Below, piece by piece: positions 27,323-35,340 of a stretch of 64,000 nucleotides of DNA (positions are counted from its first letter, which is position 1; every line of letters starts with the position of its first letter). Under the pieces are notes generated by a model. The model did not search any database, was not told the origin of the DNA, and was given only the letters and a program-made list of their open reading frames with translations. This DNA comes from Mesorhizobium sp. M1B.F.Ca.ET.045.04.1.1 (lineage in GTDB: Bacteria; Pseudomonadota; Alphaproteobacteria; Rhizobiales; Rhizobiaceae), in assembly GCF_003952465.1 (NCBI RefSeq), contig NZ_CP034448.1, positions 3,139,001-3,203,000 on the forward strand. The letters run 5' to 3'. The position numbers and the translations under genes were made by a program.

Positions 27323-27842
27323 CGCGCCCTCCCACGACCTTCAAATGGCCGACAGCGTTGTCGCCATTGCTTTCCAAGTTTTGCTTCAAGGCTGCACGCG
27401 CCCGACTGAGGCGGGACATGACAGTTCCAGCGGGAATCCCCAGTAGTTCCGCAGCTTCGGAATAGGTAAAGCCAAGCACTCCTACCAGATGCAGTATCTC
27501 TGCCTGGTCAGTCGGCATCCGTGCGAGAGCCTTCCTCACATTCGACAGTTCGGCAGAATGTTCCTGCGAAGGCGGCAAGCTTGTATCGGAGATATCTGCC
27601 AAGGACGCGAGGCGGCGCCTCTCGGCGCTCACGCGACTGGACCCAGTGAAGAAGCTGTTCCGAACGATCCTGATCAGCCAGGGTAGCAACGGACGAGTGC
27701 CGTCGTAAGTGCCCGCCATCGACAGCGCGCGGGCGAGAGCCTCCTGGACCAGATCGTCGGCGTCGGAGTCATTGCCGGTAAGTACCCTGCCATAGCGCCA
27801 AAGATCTTCCAGATGCGGAATGACGTCCAACGTCGCTTTCAT
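27309..27842 (-). CDS. ECF-type RNA polymerase sigma factor
   Basis: 177 residues. Region 2 is seen as DADDLVQEALARALSMAGTY and LLPWLIRIVRNSFF; region 4 as LGFTYSEAAELLGIPAGTVM with SRLSRARAALK. No obvious autoregulatory promoter could be picked out upstream. Works with the anti-sigma factor directly downstream. Confidence 0.9.
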   Translation of the reverse strand: MKATLDVIPHLEDLWRYGRVLTGNDSDADDLVQEALARALSMAGTYDGTRPLLPWLIRIVRNSFFTGSSRVSAERRRLASLADISDTSLPPSQEHSAELSNVRKALARMPTDQAEILHLVGVLGFTYSEAAELLGIPAGTVMSRLSRARAALKQNLESNGDNAVGHLKVVGGRDAVR

Positions 27843-28675
27843 CCTGTCTAAGTGCCCACAAGTCTCCCTAGCCCGATTAAGATCACGCGCCGCCTATCCG
27901 GGTCGATAAGCGGCCCAGCGGTCAGGGACAGGGACAGGCAACCGCTGGGCCGAATGGGAGCGTGCTCCTCCCGACTGCAAAGCACTGAGAGACAACCCAT
28001 CCTCGGTGCTCGCCGCCGCTCCCTGTTGTTGACGTGGGGGCGACCGTGCACTCCACATCTCCCTCTTCGCACCAATTACTAGGCTGGGCTGGCAACTATT
28101 CCATGTCTCCAATGATTTTTCACCAGTGAGCTCCGCACCCGGGCAGGAGCAGTCATCACCGTCTGACTTTGGAAGCGACCAACTCACGCCCTACCTAGCC
28201 GCCACGGCCGCAACGGCTCGGGGGCACAATTGGCATAGGGACCATGGAAGTCGTGGCTCAAGATTATATGGGAAGCCGGCGTTCACCCGAACGGCATGCA
28301 TATTTGGGACGGTCGCGATGCAACCTGGCGAGATAATCGCAAACACCTTCGCGGCAGTCCCGGCGGTATGCGGCCTCGCGATCATCTTCCGGGTAGCCGG
28401 AAGACCGCTGTTCCTACGGCGTCAGGCGCGAATGGTCCTTATGATGCCCGCCGACTTGACCCTCCATGAGGCAACCAAGACCTGGGTCATATCAAAAAAG
28501 CGGCGGATGGGCGCGAGCGGGGGCAGCGCCTCGTCGAGAAGGCTCGCATCGAGGCCTGTACGCCGGCCATGGCGTCCGTTCTTGCCCGGCTCCGCAACAT
28601 CGCTCGAGATTCCACACCTGAGTGGGAGCCAGCATGTACAAATGATTGATCGAGCACCGCGCAAAAGAAGCGCTT
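27843..28675. other. Interval of about 830 bases without a confident gene
   Basis: A 192-residue plus-strand frame (28126-28704) exists but has no ribosome site, no known similarity and overlaps the RepB-domain gene. A minus-strand frame ending at 28422 runs out of phase through the same gene. The second of these keeps an Arg/Leu-rich tail near 28430-28560 that could be a remnant, but I cannot name it. Confidence 0.4.
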
Positions 28676-29566
28676 TCACATACCCCGTGGTACTGATCGT
28701 CTGACGCAGTTCAGAACGCCGGGCTTCGCCCGGCGTTCTTCGTGGGCTGACAAGTGAACTCGGGTCCGCTCGAGGGGTTCCAGGATCGATTGAAACTGGG
28801 CAAACCGCTCCGGAAAATTGTGCGCCAGGTATTTCACCACGCGCACGTTTCCCATGATGCGGTCCAGATAGCCCCTTGCCGCCACGAGGGCGAGGCTGCG
28901 GGGCCCATGACGTTCGGCGGCATTTTGGAACGTCCTGCCCAACTCGGCGAACTCTATTTCCATAGCGGCCAGCTGCGCGGCATCGATGCCGGCGAACTGC
29001 TTCCGCGGGCTCCAAGAATCGGCAAGCTGTGGCTGCGGTGTGAGCGCGATGAAAACTCTTGCCGTATTGAGCTTCACCCTTTCCAACGCGAGCATGAGCC
29101 GGGCAATCTCGATCTGTCGGCTTGGCACGACCTGGCGCAGCAGGCCGAACATCTTCGGCGGTACAACGCAATCCTGCAGGAGGTGGAGGACTTCTTCGCA
29201 AATTCCTCCGATGAGCTGCTGGCTCGTCGCTTCGGTTTGGTACGGCTTCGTTTCGGCGATAGAGGCAGCCGGGCCAAGAATTCTATTCGCCAGTGCCGCT
29301 GGCATGATCGCCAAATCTTCCGTCTTCAGCAGGTCTCGAAATACGTCAAGTGCCAGCAGCTGGCGGAGCGCTTCAACGACGCCCTCCAGATGCTCCCGCG
29401 ACGCATTCGCCTCGCTGAGGAAACACTGCATTCGTTCGCTCAGATTTTTGTAGATCCTAAGGAACACGTATTTATGAAGCGGTCCCGCAGGCTCCCGCAG
29501 ATCGCCGGTCAGATGAATGACGTGTCGGCTGCTTTTCACAATGGAAGAAGCTTCGGCTTGCGTCAT
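28676..29566 (-). CDS. Plasmid partitioning RepB C-terminal-domain protein, partner of the serine recombinase
   Basis: 296 residues. The core LLRQVVPSRQIEIARLMLAL and the later VAARGYLDRIMGNVRVVKYL are the two signature segments of the RepB domain (Pfam RepB), but the ParB-type nuclease/parS-binding N-terminus is lacking. The ATG overlaps the recombinase stop (ATGA at 29563), so the two are translated together. Likely a DNA-binding accessory of the recombinase or of its mobile element rather than a true partition protein. The last 20 or so residues contain a strong hairpin in the DNA and may not be conserved. Confidence 0.75.
   Translation of the reverse strand: MTQAEASSIVKSSRHVIHLTGDLREPAGPLHKYVFLRIYKNLSERMQCFLSEANASREHLEGVVEALRQLLALDVFRDLLKTEDLAIMPAALANRILGPAASIAETKPYQTEATSQQLIGGICEEVLHLLQDCVVPPKMFGLLRQVVPSRQIEIARLMLALERVKLNTARVFIALTPQPQLADSWSPRKQFAGIDAAQLAAMEIEFAELGRTFQNAAERHGPRSLALVAARGYLDRIMGNVRVVKYLAHNFPERFAQFQSILEPLERTRVHLSAHEERRAKPGVLNCVRRSVPRGM
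28714..28738. terminator. Strong hairpin inside the 3' end of the RepB-domain gene
   Basis: GAACGCCGGGC, loop TTC, GCCCGGCGTTC: a perfect 11-bp stem. Followed by only a short T-run on the plus strand (TTCTT before C), so terminator function is likely but not certain. Confidence 0.45.
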
Positions 29567-31125
29567 CCCGCTCCCCCGATCGGCGCTCGCCTTGCGATCT
29601 CCACCAAAGGATCCAGCGACTGGAAAAGGAAGGCATCAAGGCGAACGCCATTGTTTGGGGAAAGCATTGGGGCCGCGTGCTCTGCCTCCCATGCGGGCAC
29701 GATTAAAAAGTCTCGAACTGTGACATTGTCGGGCAGCATCCTGATCAACACGGAGATGTCGGACCCGGTAAGACGCCGCTTATGGAACGGCCAATGAGAG
29801 TAGCCGTATGGTGACGGACGGCAGCGCGCGATCCACACTGCGATGGTGAATTCCTCATTAACCCTGACAAGCTGTCTCTTGGAGTCATAGTAGGCAAGCC
29901 CGCCAGCCTGGCCGACCGCGGCTACAAGATCTTGAATGATCTCCATCCGGCGACGATGAAGCTGGGTGATGACGTTGAAGTAGCGGTAGTTCGCCGATGC
30001 CTCATATCCGACCAGGTCGTAAGCCGCCTGGAGGGTTCCGAAGCGATGGATGTACATGCTTTTCGTCGAGAAGCCTGGCGTCGCGTTGATGATTGAGCCC
30101 GACAGCGATCCTCGCTCTTCCAGAAGCCTTGATAGGTCCGCCAGCAGGTCCTCGTTGGTGATACGGGAACGGCGTGCCTGCGCGACGGATCGTGCACGCT
30201 CGAACAACTTGCGGCTGACGAGCGGCACCGACACATTCTCTACGCGGATCCAGGCGCTCGGAGGGTTTTTCACTCGGTTGCGATGAAGCCTTTCGGAGGT
30301 CCTGTTCCAGACATTGTTGCCGATGTATTTCTCGTGGGTCAGGACCGAGCGTACCGAAGCGGTCGTCCATGTCTGGTCCAGGTCCGTGAGAACGCCGCGC
30401 TCGTTCAACGCCCTGGCGATTTCGACTTCCAGCTTGCCCTTTATGAATTGCTTGAAGATCCAGCGGACGATTTCAATCTCTGATTCCGGCCCGGGCACGA
30501 GCACCACGCGATCCGTTGCCAGGGCCTTCCATTCATGCCGTTTGAGAATGGTCTTGGGCTTGCCTGATGCATCCACGAGAAGGCGCCGGAAGCCATATCC
30601 TGCGTGCCCGCCTCCGCGGAAACCCATCTTGACGACCCGAGTTTGGCCGATGAATGTCTTTTGCGAGAGCATGCGGCTCAGCTCGGCGGCCATGCTGCGT
30701 TTGATGGCCTTCAGCACATCGGATCCGACGCTCCCGTCATTTGCAAATTGCTCGGCGCAGAACTCGATCCGCACGCCAGCCCTTTGGCATCGGTATTCGT
30801 AGGAAGCGCTTTCATCGATGTTCTGGAAGCGCCCCCAACGGCTCACGTCGTAGACGACGATCGTTTCGAAGTCGGCCTGCCCACTTTCAACATCGGCCAG
30901 CAAACGCCGCAGAGCCGGGCGCCCTTCGATGTTGAGACCGCTTCTGCCCGCGTCCTCATATGTTGCGACGATGTCGTAGCGCATGAGAGCCGCATAGTCG
31001 CGGATGGCATCCCGCTGATTTTCAATGGAGTAAGTCTGTCGCTCGGTGGACATACGCAGATATTGCGCAGCACGAACCCTTCGCCTCTCTCGAGGACCGA
31101 TGCGGGCCGCTGCAATCTTGTCCAT
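29563..31125 (-). CDS. Large serine site-specific recombinase (resolvase/invertase N-terminal, recombinase domain)
   Basis: 520 residues. The catalytic Ser lies in AAQYLRMSTERQTYSIENQR near residue 26; VVYDVSRWGRFQNIDES carries the conserved Arg/Asp segment. The central recombinase domain includes AGYGFRRL and the DNA-binding region with LTHEKYIGNNVWNR. A coiled-coil zinc ribbon with clear Cys pairs is not seen. Probably the integrase of a mobile element whose other parts are hard to delimit here. Coupled by ATGA to a RepB-domain gene. Confidence 0.9.
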   Translation of the reverse strand: MDKIAAARIGPRERRRVRAAQYLRMSTERQTYSIENQRDAIRDYAALMRYDIVATYEDAGRSGLNIEGRPALRRLLADVESGQADFETIVVYDVSRWGRFQNIDESASYEYRCQRAGVRIEFCAEQFANDGSVGSDVLKAIKRSMAAELSRMLSQKTFIGQTRVVKMGFRGGGHAGYGFRRLLVDASGKPKTILKRHEWKALATDRVVLVPGPESEIEIVRWIFKQFIKGKLEVEIARALNERGVLTDLDQTWTTASVRSVLTHEKYIGNNVWNRTSERLHRNRVKNPPSAWIRVENVSVPLVSRKLFERARSVAQARRSRITNEDLLADLSRLLEERGSLSGSIINATPGFSTKSMYIHRFGTLQAAYDLVGYEASANYRYFNVITQLHRRRMEIIQDLVAAVGQAGGLAYYDSKRQLVRVNEEFTIAVWIARCRPSPYGYSHWPFHKRRLTGSDISVLIRMLPDNVTVRDFLIVPAWEAEHAAPMLSPNNGVRLDAFLFQSLDPLVEIARRAPIGGAG

Positions 31126-31255
31126 CGCCTTGCGCCGTTGTGCCGATCTGTCAATTTAGCGATCGACGGCCTGCGGCTTGGTTAGGAATACCCGTTCAGT
31201 TTATGTCGAATGCATTGTTCAGAGCGACGATGCGCGGAGCACAAGGGTGATGGGC

Positions 31256-31539
31256 ATGCGCGGATACGTAGGGGTAATCCACAAGGCGGACGACAGCGAC
31301 TTCGGCCTATCTTTTCCCGACTTCCCCGGTGTCGTCACGGCCGGCCGGACAATCGCGGAGGTGCGTCAGCTCGCCGAGCAGGCGCTCGCTTTTCACGTCG
31401 AGGTCTCATCGAGGATGGCGAACCCGTTCCGGAGCCGACTTCACCAGACCACGTGATGACCGACAAAGGCGCACTCATGACTATCCAGGTGCGTCTGAAG
31501 GCTCGATACGCTAGGCAGTCACGACGCCGGCTGAGCTGA
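31256..31539 (+). pseudogene. hicB: HicB-family antitoxin gene broken by a frameshift
   Basis: The first frame reads MRGYVGVIHKADDSDFGLSF and on to QALAFHVE, the partial RNase-H fold of HicB. At 31401-31403 the frame is lost; one base later the protein continues as GLIEDGEPVPEPTSPDHVM, exactly the next HicB segment. One G is missing (GAGGTCTC for GAGGGTCTC). The C-terminal DNA-binding domain is also absent or scrambled. No hicA is found next to it. Confidence 0.8.
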
Positions 31540-31734
31540 ACGTCGCGTGTCCCTCGGCCAGCTGGAGCCCGTCCCTTCGCACTCCGCGCAGCGCACGCTT
31601 ACGCCAGGACATCTGTGCTGATGCGTGCCCGCCGGGCAACAATGGCCGTTGGAGCTTCGCCATCTCGGGCATTCGAACATAGTGCCGGTGCCGCCGCAGC
31701 CCGGGCACTTGCCTTCCCATAACGCTAGTTTCAT
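31519..31734 (-). CDS. Small Cys-rich protein with two DnaJ-like CxxCxGxG motifs
   Basis: 71 residues from the ATG at 31734 (GAGG about 8 bases upstream). KCPGCGGTGT near the start and RCAECEGTGS near the end match the zinc-binding repeats of DnaJ-type proteins; the middle CPRWRSSNGHCCPAG looks less regular and may have suffered an indel. It overlaps the end of the broken hicB on the other strand. Moderate support only. Confidence 0.45.
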   Translation of the reverse strand: MKLALWEGKCPGCGGTGTMFECPRWRSSNGHCCPAGTHQHRCPGVSVRCAECEGTGSSWPRDTRRSAQPAS

Positions 31735-32097
31735 TGCCCCGACCTCTTCGGCGCTGCCTGGCAACGCCATTAACCCGACCCCTGAACTTCGGCGGGCCCC
31801 CGCCAGCCGTCTGCCGACATTGCCATACGGCAATTAAGGTTTTTCTAAAACAGAAATTCGCTGCGAACATCATTCGTCGACGAAAGTTCCGCCGATCCCG
31901 GGCACGCCGCTATGAAGGGCATCACACTTGCCGATGCGGGGCGTCTTTCCAGTTTGGCGACCATGCTCTTCAACAGCCGGGAAACCATGACTCATTTCGT
32001 GAGAAAGCGCGCCGCCGTTCCGCCGCAATGCGAGCCCACTTCGGCCAGGTACGCCCCTGTTTCAGTTGGTCTTTGGGGCTTCGAAGGAGTTCTGGAG

Positions 32098-32415
32098 ATG
32101 ATGATCAAGAAGGTTTTTGTGGCAGTGCTGATGACTGCGGCACTTGCTGGATGCGAGACACAGACCGAAGGCCAGCAACGGGCCACCACCGGCGCGCTGG
32201 TCGGCGGCGCCGGCGGCGCGCTGGTCGGCCAGGCGATCGGCGGCAACACCAAGAGCACGGTGATCGGCGCGGCGAGCGGCGCGCTGCTTGGCGCGGTCGT
32301 CGGCAGCGCAACCACGCCACAGCGGCGCGGCGAGCAGCTTTGCCGCTATCAGGACCGCTACGGCCGTATCTACACCGCGCCCTGCGACGACCGTTACTAC
32401 AACGGCGATTATTGA
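32098..32415 (+). CDS. Glycine-zipper outer-membrane lipoprotein
   Basis: 105 residues from the ATG at 32098 with AAGGAG 8 bases upstream. Signal peptide ending in the lipobox LAGC at residues 17-20, then a glycine-zipper region (GALVGGAGGALVGQAIGG and GAASGALLGAVVG) typical of Rick_17kDa/YMGG-type lipoproteins, and a short Cys-bearing tail. Sits in the outer membrane; the role is probably envelope structure. Followed by a strong terminator. Confidence 0.88.
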   Translation: MMIKKVFVAVLMTAALAGCETQTEGQQRATTGALVGGAGGALVGQAIGGNTKSTVIGAASGALLGAVVGSATTPQRRGEQLCRYQDRYGRIYTAPCDDRYYNGDY

Positions 32416-32430
32416 CCTCTGGGTCTCTTA

Positions 32431-32458
32431 GGGAGACGGCGCTTCGGCGCCGTCTCCC
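32431..32458 (+). terminator. Terminator hairpin with TTCG tetraloop
   Basis: GGGAGACGGCGC, TTCG, GCGCCGTCTCCC: 12-bp perfect stem with an ultra-stable tetraloop, 16 bases after the lipoprotein stop. A T-run follows 10 bases later. Confidence 0.75.
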
Positions 32459-32524
32459 TCGTCATGCTTTTGTACGCTTTTCGATGTAGGAGCATTATGA
32501 AGGCGGGCGGCGGAGGAGGTCGAA

Positions 32525-33139
32525 ATGACGACGAGCCTTGCCGGCGCGCTGAAACACCGTGGCAAGCACGCGGTGAAGCGACTGATCGGATATGACTCCC
32601 GCAACTGGCTGCGCATCCGCCAGATCGAAGCTTTCACCACTTTTCTCGAAGCAGCGAACCGCAAATCTCGCGACGTGATCGAGATCTCGCCGGGTTGGAA
32701 CCGCTGCTGGCGGGCGATGTGCCCAAACTACCGCTCGGTCGATTTCCCCGATTTCGACATCTGCCGCGACCGCACCGACGAACAATTTTCCATTGTGATT
32801 GCCGATCAGGTGCTGGAGCACGTGCAGCGGCCGCTGGCGGCCGCTGCAAACATTCACGCGATGACCAAGCCAGGCGGCTGGGCGATGGTGGCGACACCAT
32901 TCCTGTTCCGGGTGCATGCCAGGCCGCACGACTACAACCGCTGGACGCCGGCGGGGCTGAAGCAGGTAATGGTCGAGGGCGGCTTCGCTGAGGACGCCGT
33001 GCAGGTGTTCGGCTGGGGCAACAAAGCCTGCGCCAAAGCGCATATCGGCGGGCCGGTGCGGGCCTACGGCCTGTGGAGAGACCTCAGTAATGATGAGGAG
33101 TATCCGCTGATGGTGTGGGCATTTGCGAAGAAGGCGTGA
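32525..33139 (+). CDS. Class I SAM-dependent methyltransferase-like protein
   Basis: 204 residues; GGAGGAGG precedes the ATG. The weak motif I is at VIEISPGWN, and the acidic motif II to III region FSIVIADQVLEHVQRPLAAA is the typical type-11 methyltransferase segment, followed by MTKPGGWAMVATPFLFRVHA. Missing glycines in motif I make the usual GxGxG unclear. Substrate unknown; perhaps a sugar or lipid. Confidence 0.72.
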   Translation: MTTSLAGALKHRGKHAVKRLIGYDSRNWLRIRQIEAFTTFLEAANRKSRDVIEISPGWNRCWRAMCPNYRSVDFPDFDICRDRTDEQFSIVIADQVLEHVQRPLAAAANIHAMTKPGGWAMVATPFLFRVHARPHDYNRWTPAGLKQVMVEGGFAEDAVQVFGWGNKACAKAHIGGPVRAYGLWRDLSNDEEYPLMVWAFAKKA

Positions 33140-33353
33140 ATTCGGACCTGCGGGCATATTAACCCGCATAGGCGACCGCGATCTGTCGCAGGCGCAATGT
33201 CTGAACCGGCAGCGCAAGCTGCGGAAGTCGTGCCCACCCGACGCTGCGGCCCAACCGAGCTCTTTCCCCGGGTTGCCGAAACGCGTTCGCCTTGGTGCAT
33301 GTGCACCGGGAGCCGGACACGAGCAGCGGCCGTGCCGCGACGTTTTTTCAGCT

Positions 33354-33383
33354 GTCTTGCAGCAGGGCCCCCTGCTGCAAGAC
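33354..33383. repeat. Perfect 14-bp inverted repeat with 2-base spacer
   Basis: GTCTTGCAGCAGGG, CC, CCCTGCTGCAAGAC. Lies in the 330-base non-coding gap between the methyltransferase gene and the DUF3008 remnant. No T-run follows, so a terminator is unlikely; an operator, recombination site or structured RNA are possible. Confidence 0.85.
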
Positions 33384-33473
33384 CGAGCAGTCGGGAACCG
33401 CCGCCCCAGAGCCCGCGTTATCCGGAATTCTCAAAGGGAGAGGGGAGAGACAGACTGAAAAAGGAGTAAGCAG

Positions 33474-33658
33474 ATGCCTGCTAAATCCAGGCCCAGCAGA
33501 TGGCCGCGGGCGCAGCCCTTGCAGCGAAGCGCGGAGAAAAAAAGAAAAGCGAGCTCAAGGGTGCTTCCAAGAGCATGGAGAAGTCAATGAGCGAAAAAGA
33601 ACTCGATAAGATGGCTTCGACAAAGCGAAAGGGAAAACCGCAGAATAAAAAGTCTTGA
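33474..33658 (+). pseudogene. DUF3008 family small protein gene with a one-base deletion
   Basis: AAAGGAG-type site, then ATG CCT GCT AAA TCC gives MPAKS. The frame then fails, but one base over the sequence reads AQQMAAGAALAAKRG, then ELKGASKSMEKSMSEKELDK and TKRKGKPQNKKS to a TGA at 33656. This is the DUF3008 pattern (MPAKSKAQQMAAG...). AAATCCAGGCC in place of AAATCCAAGGCC shows a single missing A near 33488. The repaired gene would code 61 residues. Confidence 0.85.
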
Positions 33659-33839
33659 TCCGCAGGCTTAACATTCAGAAGGCAACCCTGCATCGCTAAA
33701 CTGTGATGGCTCAGTGGAATTTGGCTAGCGTCTGGGAGAAGTACGAGAATTGACAACAACGATACGCGCCTGCCGCATTTGATCGACACGCATCCATAAG
33801 GCGGAGCCAGGGTAGTCCCAAGGACAGTTGCGATACCGA

Positions 33840-34250
33840 AGGAAGCACCATCCTCGTAGGTCCAGCGAACAACATTGAGTGCGCGTTCGACCCAGGAACG
33901 CGGGCGCATGGGCAGCTCGCGCGGGAAGACGCTCACTCCGAACGGCACGCTTACCCGCTCGCCTGCATCGAAGGTCAGCGGTTGCAGGCGCATTTCCTTG
34001 TACAGTCGCAACGACGCAGGGATGTTGCCGGAGAACCAGTAGATCGAAATTCGGTGAGCAGCGTCTCGATAGGCATCGCGCGCTCGAGTTCGCCGCCGCA
34101 ATCGCTCCAGGCGCGAAATTTCTCGGCAATCCAAGCAGCCAGGCCGATGGGCCTGTCGGAGAGCGCGAAGGCCAGGTCAGCGGCTTGGTGGCCTGGAGCG
34201 CCGCGTAGGCGCCCCCCGCTGTCGTTTTGTCGTGCAGCGTCGCGGTCGAG
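33840..34250 (-). pseudogene. Epoxide hydrolase, decayed C-terminal fragment
   Basis: Three frames together give an epoxide hydrolase C-terminal region: GAYAALQATKPLT, then (frame change near 34178) LAFALSDRPIGLAAWIAEKF and RAWSDCGGELERA, then (frame change near 34055) ISIYWFSGNIPASLRLYKEM and RPRSWVERALNVVRW. Each change fits one missing base. The N-terminal two thirds with the nucleophile Asp and the final catalytic His region are absent. Boundaries are approximate. It lies just after the idonate-type dehydrogenase gene on the same strand. Confidence 0.72.
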
Positions 34251-34290
34251 CGGCCGGCGTTTTGCGCCGAGCGGCAGCTTCTCGAAGCTT

Positions 34291-35340
34291 TCAGTCGGCA
34301 GTAAGCAGGACCTTGACGCTCCGGCTTCGATCGAGAGCAAGCCGGAAGGCTTCAGGCGCCGCCGCGAGCGGCCGCCTGGCGGTGATGAGACGCTCGACGT
34401 CGGCCTTGCCGGCGACGATCAGATCGACGGCCGTGCGGAATTCCTCGCCGAAACGGAACGTGCCCCTCAGATCGAGTTCCTTCGCCATGACCGCATTGGC
34501 GGGAAGCGGAAGCTCGCCGCCGGGCAGATTGCCGACCTGGACGATCGTACCTCCCCGGCGCACATTGCGGATCGCCGATGCGAGCCCGGCCGCCGTCCCG
34601 GAAATCTCGAAGACGGTGTCCAACGGAGCCTGCCTTGCCGTCGCCGAGAGCTCGTCGTTGCCGCCGGAAATGTCGATGACGCGATCCGCGCCGAGGGTCT
34701 TGGCGAAAGCGAGTGGTGCGGCCGCGATATCTATCACGGTGATTTCGCCGGCGCCGGCGAGCCTGGCCGCCAGCATGGTGAGCAGGCCGATCGGGCCGGC
34801 GCCAAAGATGGCGACGTGGGCACCCTTCACATCGCCTGCCCGCTCCACCGCGTGCAGGCCGACGGCCAGCGGCTCGGCGAGCGCCGCGGCGGCAAAGGAC
34901 ACACCGGCCGGCACCTTCACGCATTGCGCCGGCGTCGCGTCGAACAGGCGCGCGAAGCCGCCCTGCATGTGCGGTGTCTTGGAGGCCGAGCCCATGAAGT
35001 AGATGTTGTCGCAAAGGTTGGGACGGCCCTCGCGGCAGCGCGGACAGGACCCGCACCAGCGCGACGGATTGACGGCCACGTGGTCGCCGGCCTTCAGCCC
35101 TTCGGCTTCGCCATTGACCTCGACGACCTGGCCGGCGACCTCGTGGCCGAGGATCAGCGGCGAGGTGACGACGAAGTCGCCCGTCCGGGCATGGCGGAAA
35201 TAGTGCAGGTCCGATCCGCAGATGCCGCCGGCCCCGAACCGCACGCGAACCATGCCGGGCGCCAGCGCGCCCAGCTCGCAGTGGGTAAGGCGCAGATCCC
35301 CGGGACCGAACAGCATCGCCGCGACCGTGGTGGCGCTCAT
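34291..35340 (-). CDS. Zinc-dependent medium-chain dehydrogenase, L-idonate 5-dehydrogenase-like
   Basis: 349 residues from the ATG at 35340, overlapping the DctM stop (ATGA). Catalytic zinc ligands in GGICGSDLHYFRH and GHEVAG; the structural zinc lobe has CGSCPRCREGRPNLC with four Cys. The NAD(P) motif is AIFGAGPIGLLTMLAA. It probably oxidises a sugar acid such as L-idonate or a related hexonate brought in by the TRAP system; the exact substrate is inferred from closest resemblance. Confidence 0.88.
   Translation of the reverse strand: MSATTVAAMLFGPGDLRLTHCELGALAPGMVRVRFGAGGICGSDLHYFRHARTGDFVVTSPLILGHEVAGQVVEVNGEAEGLKAGDHVAVNPSRWCGSCPRCREGRPNLCDNIYFMGSASKTPHMQGGFARLFDATPAQCVKVPAGVSFAAAALAEPLAVGLHAVERAGDVKGAHVAIFGAGPIGLLTMLAARLAGAGEITVIDIAAAPLAFAKTLGADRVIDISGGNDELSATARQAPLDTVFEISGTAAGLASAIRNVRRGGTIVQVGNLPGGELPLPANAVMAKELDLRGTFRFGEEFRTAVDLIVAGKADVERLITARRPLAAAPEAFRLALDRSRSVKVLLTAD

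Noticed and set aside
28126..28704. Plus-strand frame of 192 residues between sigma factor and RepB-domain genes
   Set aside because: No ribosome site, no known similarity, overlaps the end of the RepB-domain gene, mixed codon bias.
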